Below are positions 63,286 to 64,000 of a stretch of DNA of 64,000 bases, piece by piece. The DNA is taken from NCBI GenBank assembly GCA_030595125.1, contig JAUVDV010000018.1, positions 1 to 64,000 of the forward strand, in the 5' to 3' direction. The notes beneath the pieces are model-generated. The model did no database searches, had not been told where the DNA came from, and was given only the letters and a program-made list of their open reading frames with translations. This stretch comes from Deltaproteobacteria bacterium (GTDB lineage Bacteria > Myxococcota_A > Polyangia > JAAYKL01). How positions within the stretch are numbered: position 1 is the stretch's first letter; each line of letters opens with the position of its first letter. A program made the translations under genes and the position numbers.

Positions 63286-63972
63286 TCAAGCGCTTCTCGG
63301 CGGAAGCTTGGCTCCCACCAGCGAGCCGAACTCGACCGGGTTTCGTGTCTGGATAAACAGTTTGCCATGACCCTCGAACCGACAGACCAGGCCCTCGGAC
63401 GAGAAGAAAGTAGAGAACCACGAACCAACTCGTTTGATGCTGAAATCCAGGGTCGGCTCGAACGCCACGATGTGACCCGTGTCGATGATGAAAGAACCGT
63501 CCACCTGAATTTCCTTGATGGCCCCAAAAGCGTTGAGAGCGAGCGGACCGTTTCCAAAAGCCTTTATCCAGAACATTCTTCCCTCGCCGAAGAAGCTCTT
63601 GAAACCGCCCCACTTGGTTTCGATCTCCACCGTGGTGGCAGAGGCCAGGTATGAGGACTGCTGCACGATCAGATCCTGACCCTGCATCTCGTAGATCATG
63701 GTGTCGCCGGGCAGGCTGGGCGCGAAGGTGACCTCACCGGGCGCGTTGTCCGCGTGAAAAGTGTTCCGAAAGAACGACTCCCCCAGGAACATCTTTCGCC
63801 CCAGGCCCTTGAGAAATCCACCGACTCCCTTGCCTGCCGAAGCGGATGTTTCCATCCGCACATGAGCGTCCTGTGTAACCATGGCGCCGGCCTCGGCCAT
63901 GACCTTGTCGCCCTGTTCCAGCCGCGTGATCGTCAGGGTGTACGCGGGATTAAAAACCGTTTCAAAATGCAT
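63286..63972 (-). CDS. AIM24/TIGR00266-family protein (paralogue)
   Basis: 228 residues. MHFETVFNPAYTLTITRLEQGDKVMAEAGAMVTQDAHVRMETSA, SFFRNTFHADNAPGEVTFAPSLPGDTMIYEMQG and TKWGGFKSFFGEGRMFWIKAFG parallel the neighbouring gene block by block; it ends LVCRFEGHGKLFIQTRNPVEFGSL. It contains a Gly-rich loop (SASAGKGVGGFLKGLGRK) absent or altered in the other copy. Identity between the two is low enough to suggest an old duplication and perhaps a heteromer. Confidence 0.88.
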   Translation of the reverse strand: MHFETVFNPAYTLTITRLEQGDKVMAEAGAMVTQDAHVRMETSASAGKGVGGFLKGLGRKMFLGESFFRNTFHADNAPGEVTFAPSLPGDTMIYEMQGQDLIVQQSSYLASATTVEIETKWGGFKSFFGEGRMFWIKAFGNGPLALNAFGAIKEIQVDGSFIIDTGHIVAFEPTLDFSIKRVGSWFSTFFSSEGLVCRFEGHGKLFIQTRNPVEFGSLVGAKLPPRSA

Positions 63973-64000
63973 GGTTCGCCTCCCTATCCCCTCAGTTTGG

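Overview
The window looks like a stretch of a Gram-negative, 'deltaproteobacterial'-type chromosome (Myxococcota/Desulfobacterota grade). The clues are many secreted lipoproteins with Ser/Asp/Thr-Asp linkers, thrombospondin type-3 and OmpA cell-surface proteins, MopE-like D-x-C-D-G-x-D-N metal-binding lipoproteins, a MYXO-CTERM-like tail, and an ATP synthase locus that carries F1 plus b and b' but neither a nor c. I cannot name the species. No rRNA, tRNA, integrase or CRISPR array was recognised.

Layout. 1-292: tail of an OPT-family transporter. 357-6690: a lower-GC defence-type island with Vsr, a controller (C) protein, a C5-cytosine methyltransferase, a convergent restriction enzyme, a gene-poor scar holding the tail of an endonuclease/exonuclease/phosphatase gene, and a KAP P-loop NTPase with a terminator. 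6793-15469: recC-recB-recD (minus strand, overlapping starts and stops). 15534-16146: Phd/VapC toxin-antitoxin pair. 16231-17536: truncated CTERM protein, a 110-bp perfect inverted-repeat element and a SMUG1-type uracil-DNA glycosylase. 17553-24155: CAP-domain lipoprotein, OmpA/TSP3 porin-like protein and a giant NIDO/TSP3 protein. 24318-30506: a divergent sulfur-redox locus (ArsR-rhodanese regulator and CoA-disulfide-reductase-like flavoprotein facing a molybdopterin enzyme and a fused ferredoxin/cytochrome b). 31130-36293: two paralogous Gly-rich lipoproteins.

36349-40257 is the most interesting part. It is a compact minus-strand operon with a 59-residue Cys-containing precursor peptide, an HprK-like kinase, a PqqD-type recognition element, a radical SAM/SPASM enzyme and a soluble signal-peptidase-like protein, followed by a methyltransferase sitting between two copies of a 92-bp repeat. 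It reads as a ribosomally made, post-translationally modified peptide (RiPP) pathway. The precursor has a YxxPxI leader motif and a C-terminal Ser, the residue that lasso-peptide HprK-like kinases phosphorylate; no lasso cyclase is present.

40354-42063: EGF-repeat lipoprotein. 42206-48155: atpF'-F-H-A-G-D-C (minus strand). 48401-52764: VWA protein, histidine kinase, response regulator and a spermidine-synthase-like protein. 52822-54272: solitary HicB-like peptide and an LRR-like lipoprotein. 54465-60177: ArnT-like glycosyltransferase, GAF protein with a Lys/Ala tail, and PdxA. 60251-61354: membrane protein whose N-terminus is encoded by a palindromic element. 61535-62583: 'mobile mystery' HTH/Fic pair with repeated operators. 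62596-63972: two AIM24-family proteins.

All assignments come from reading translated sequence and motifs by eye; no database search was run.
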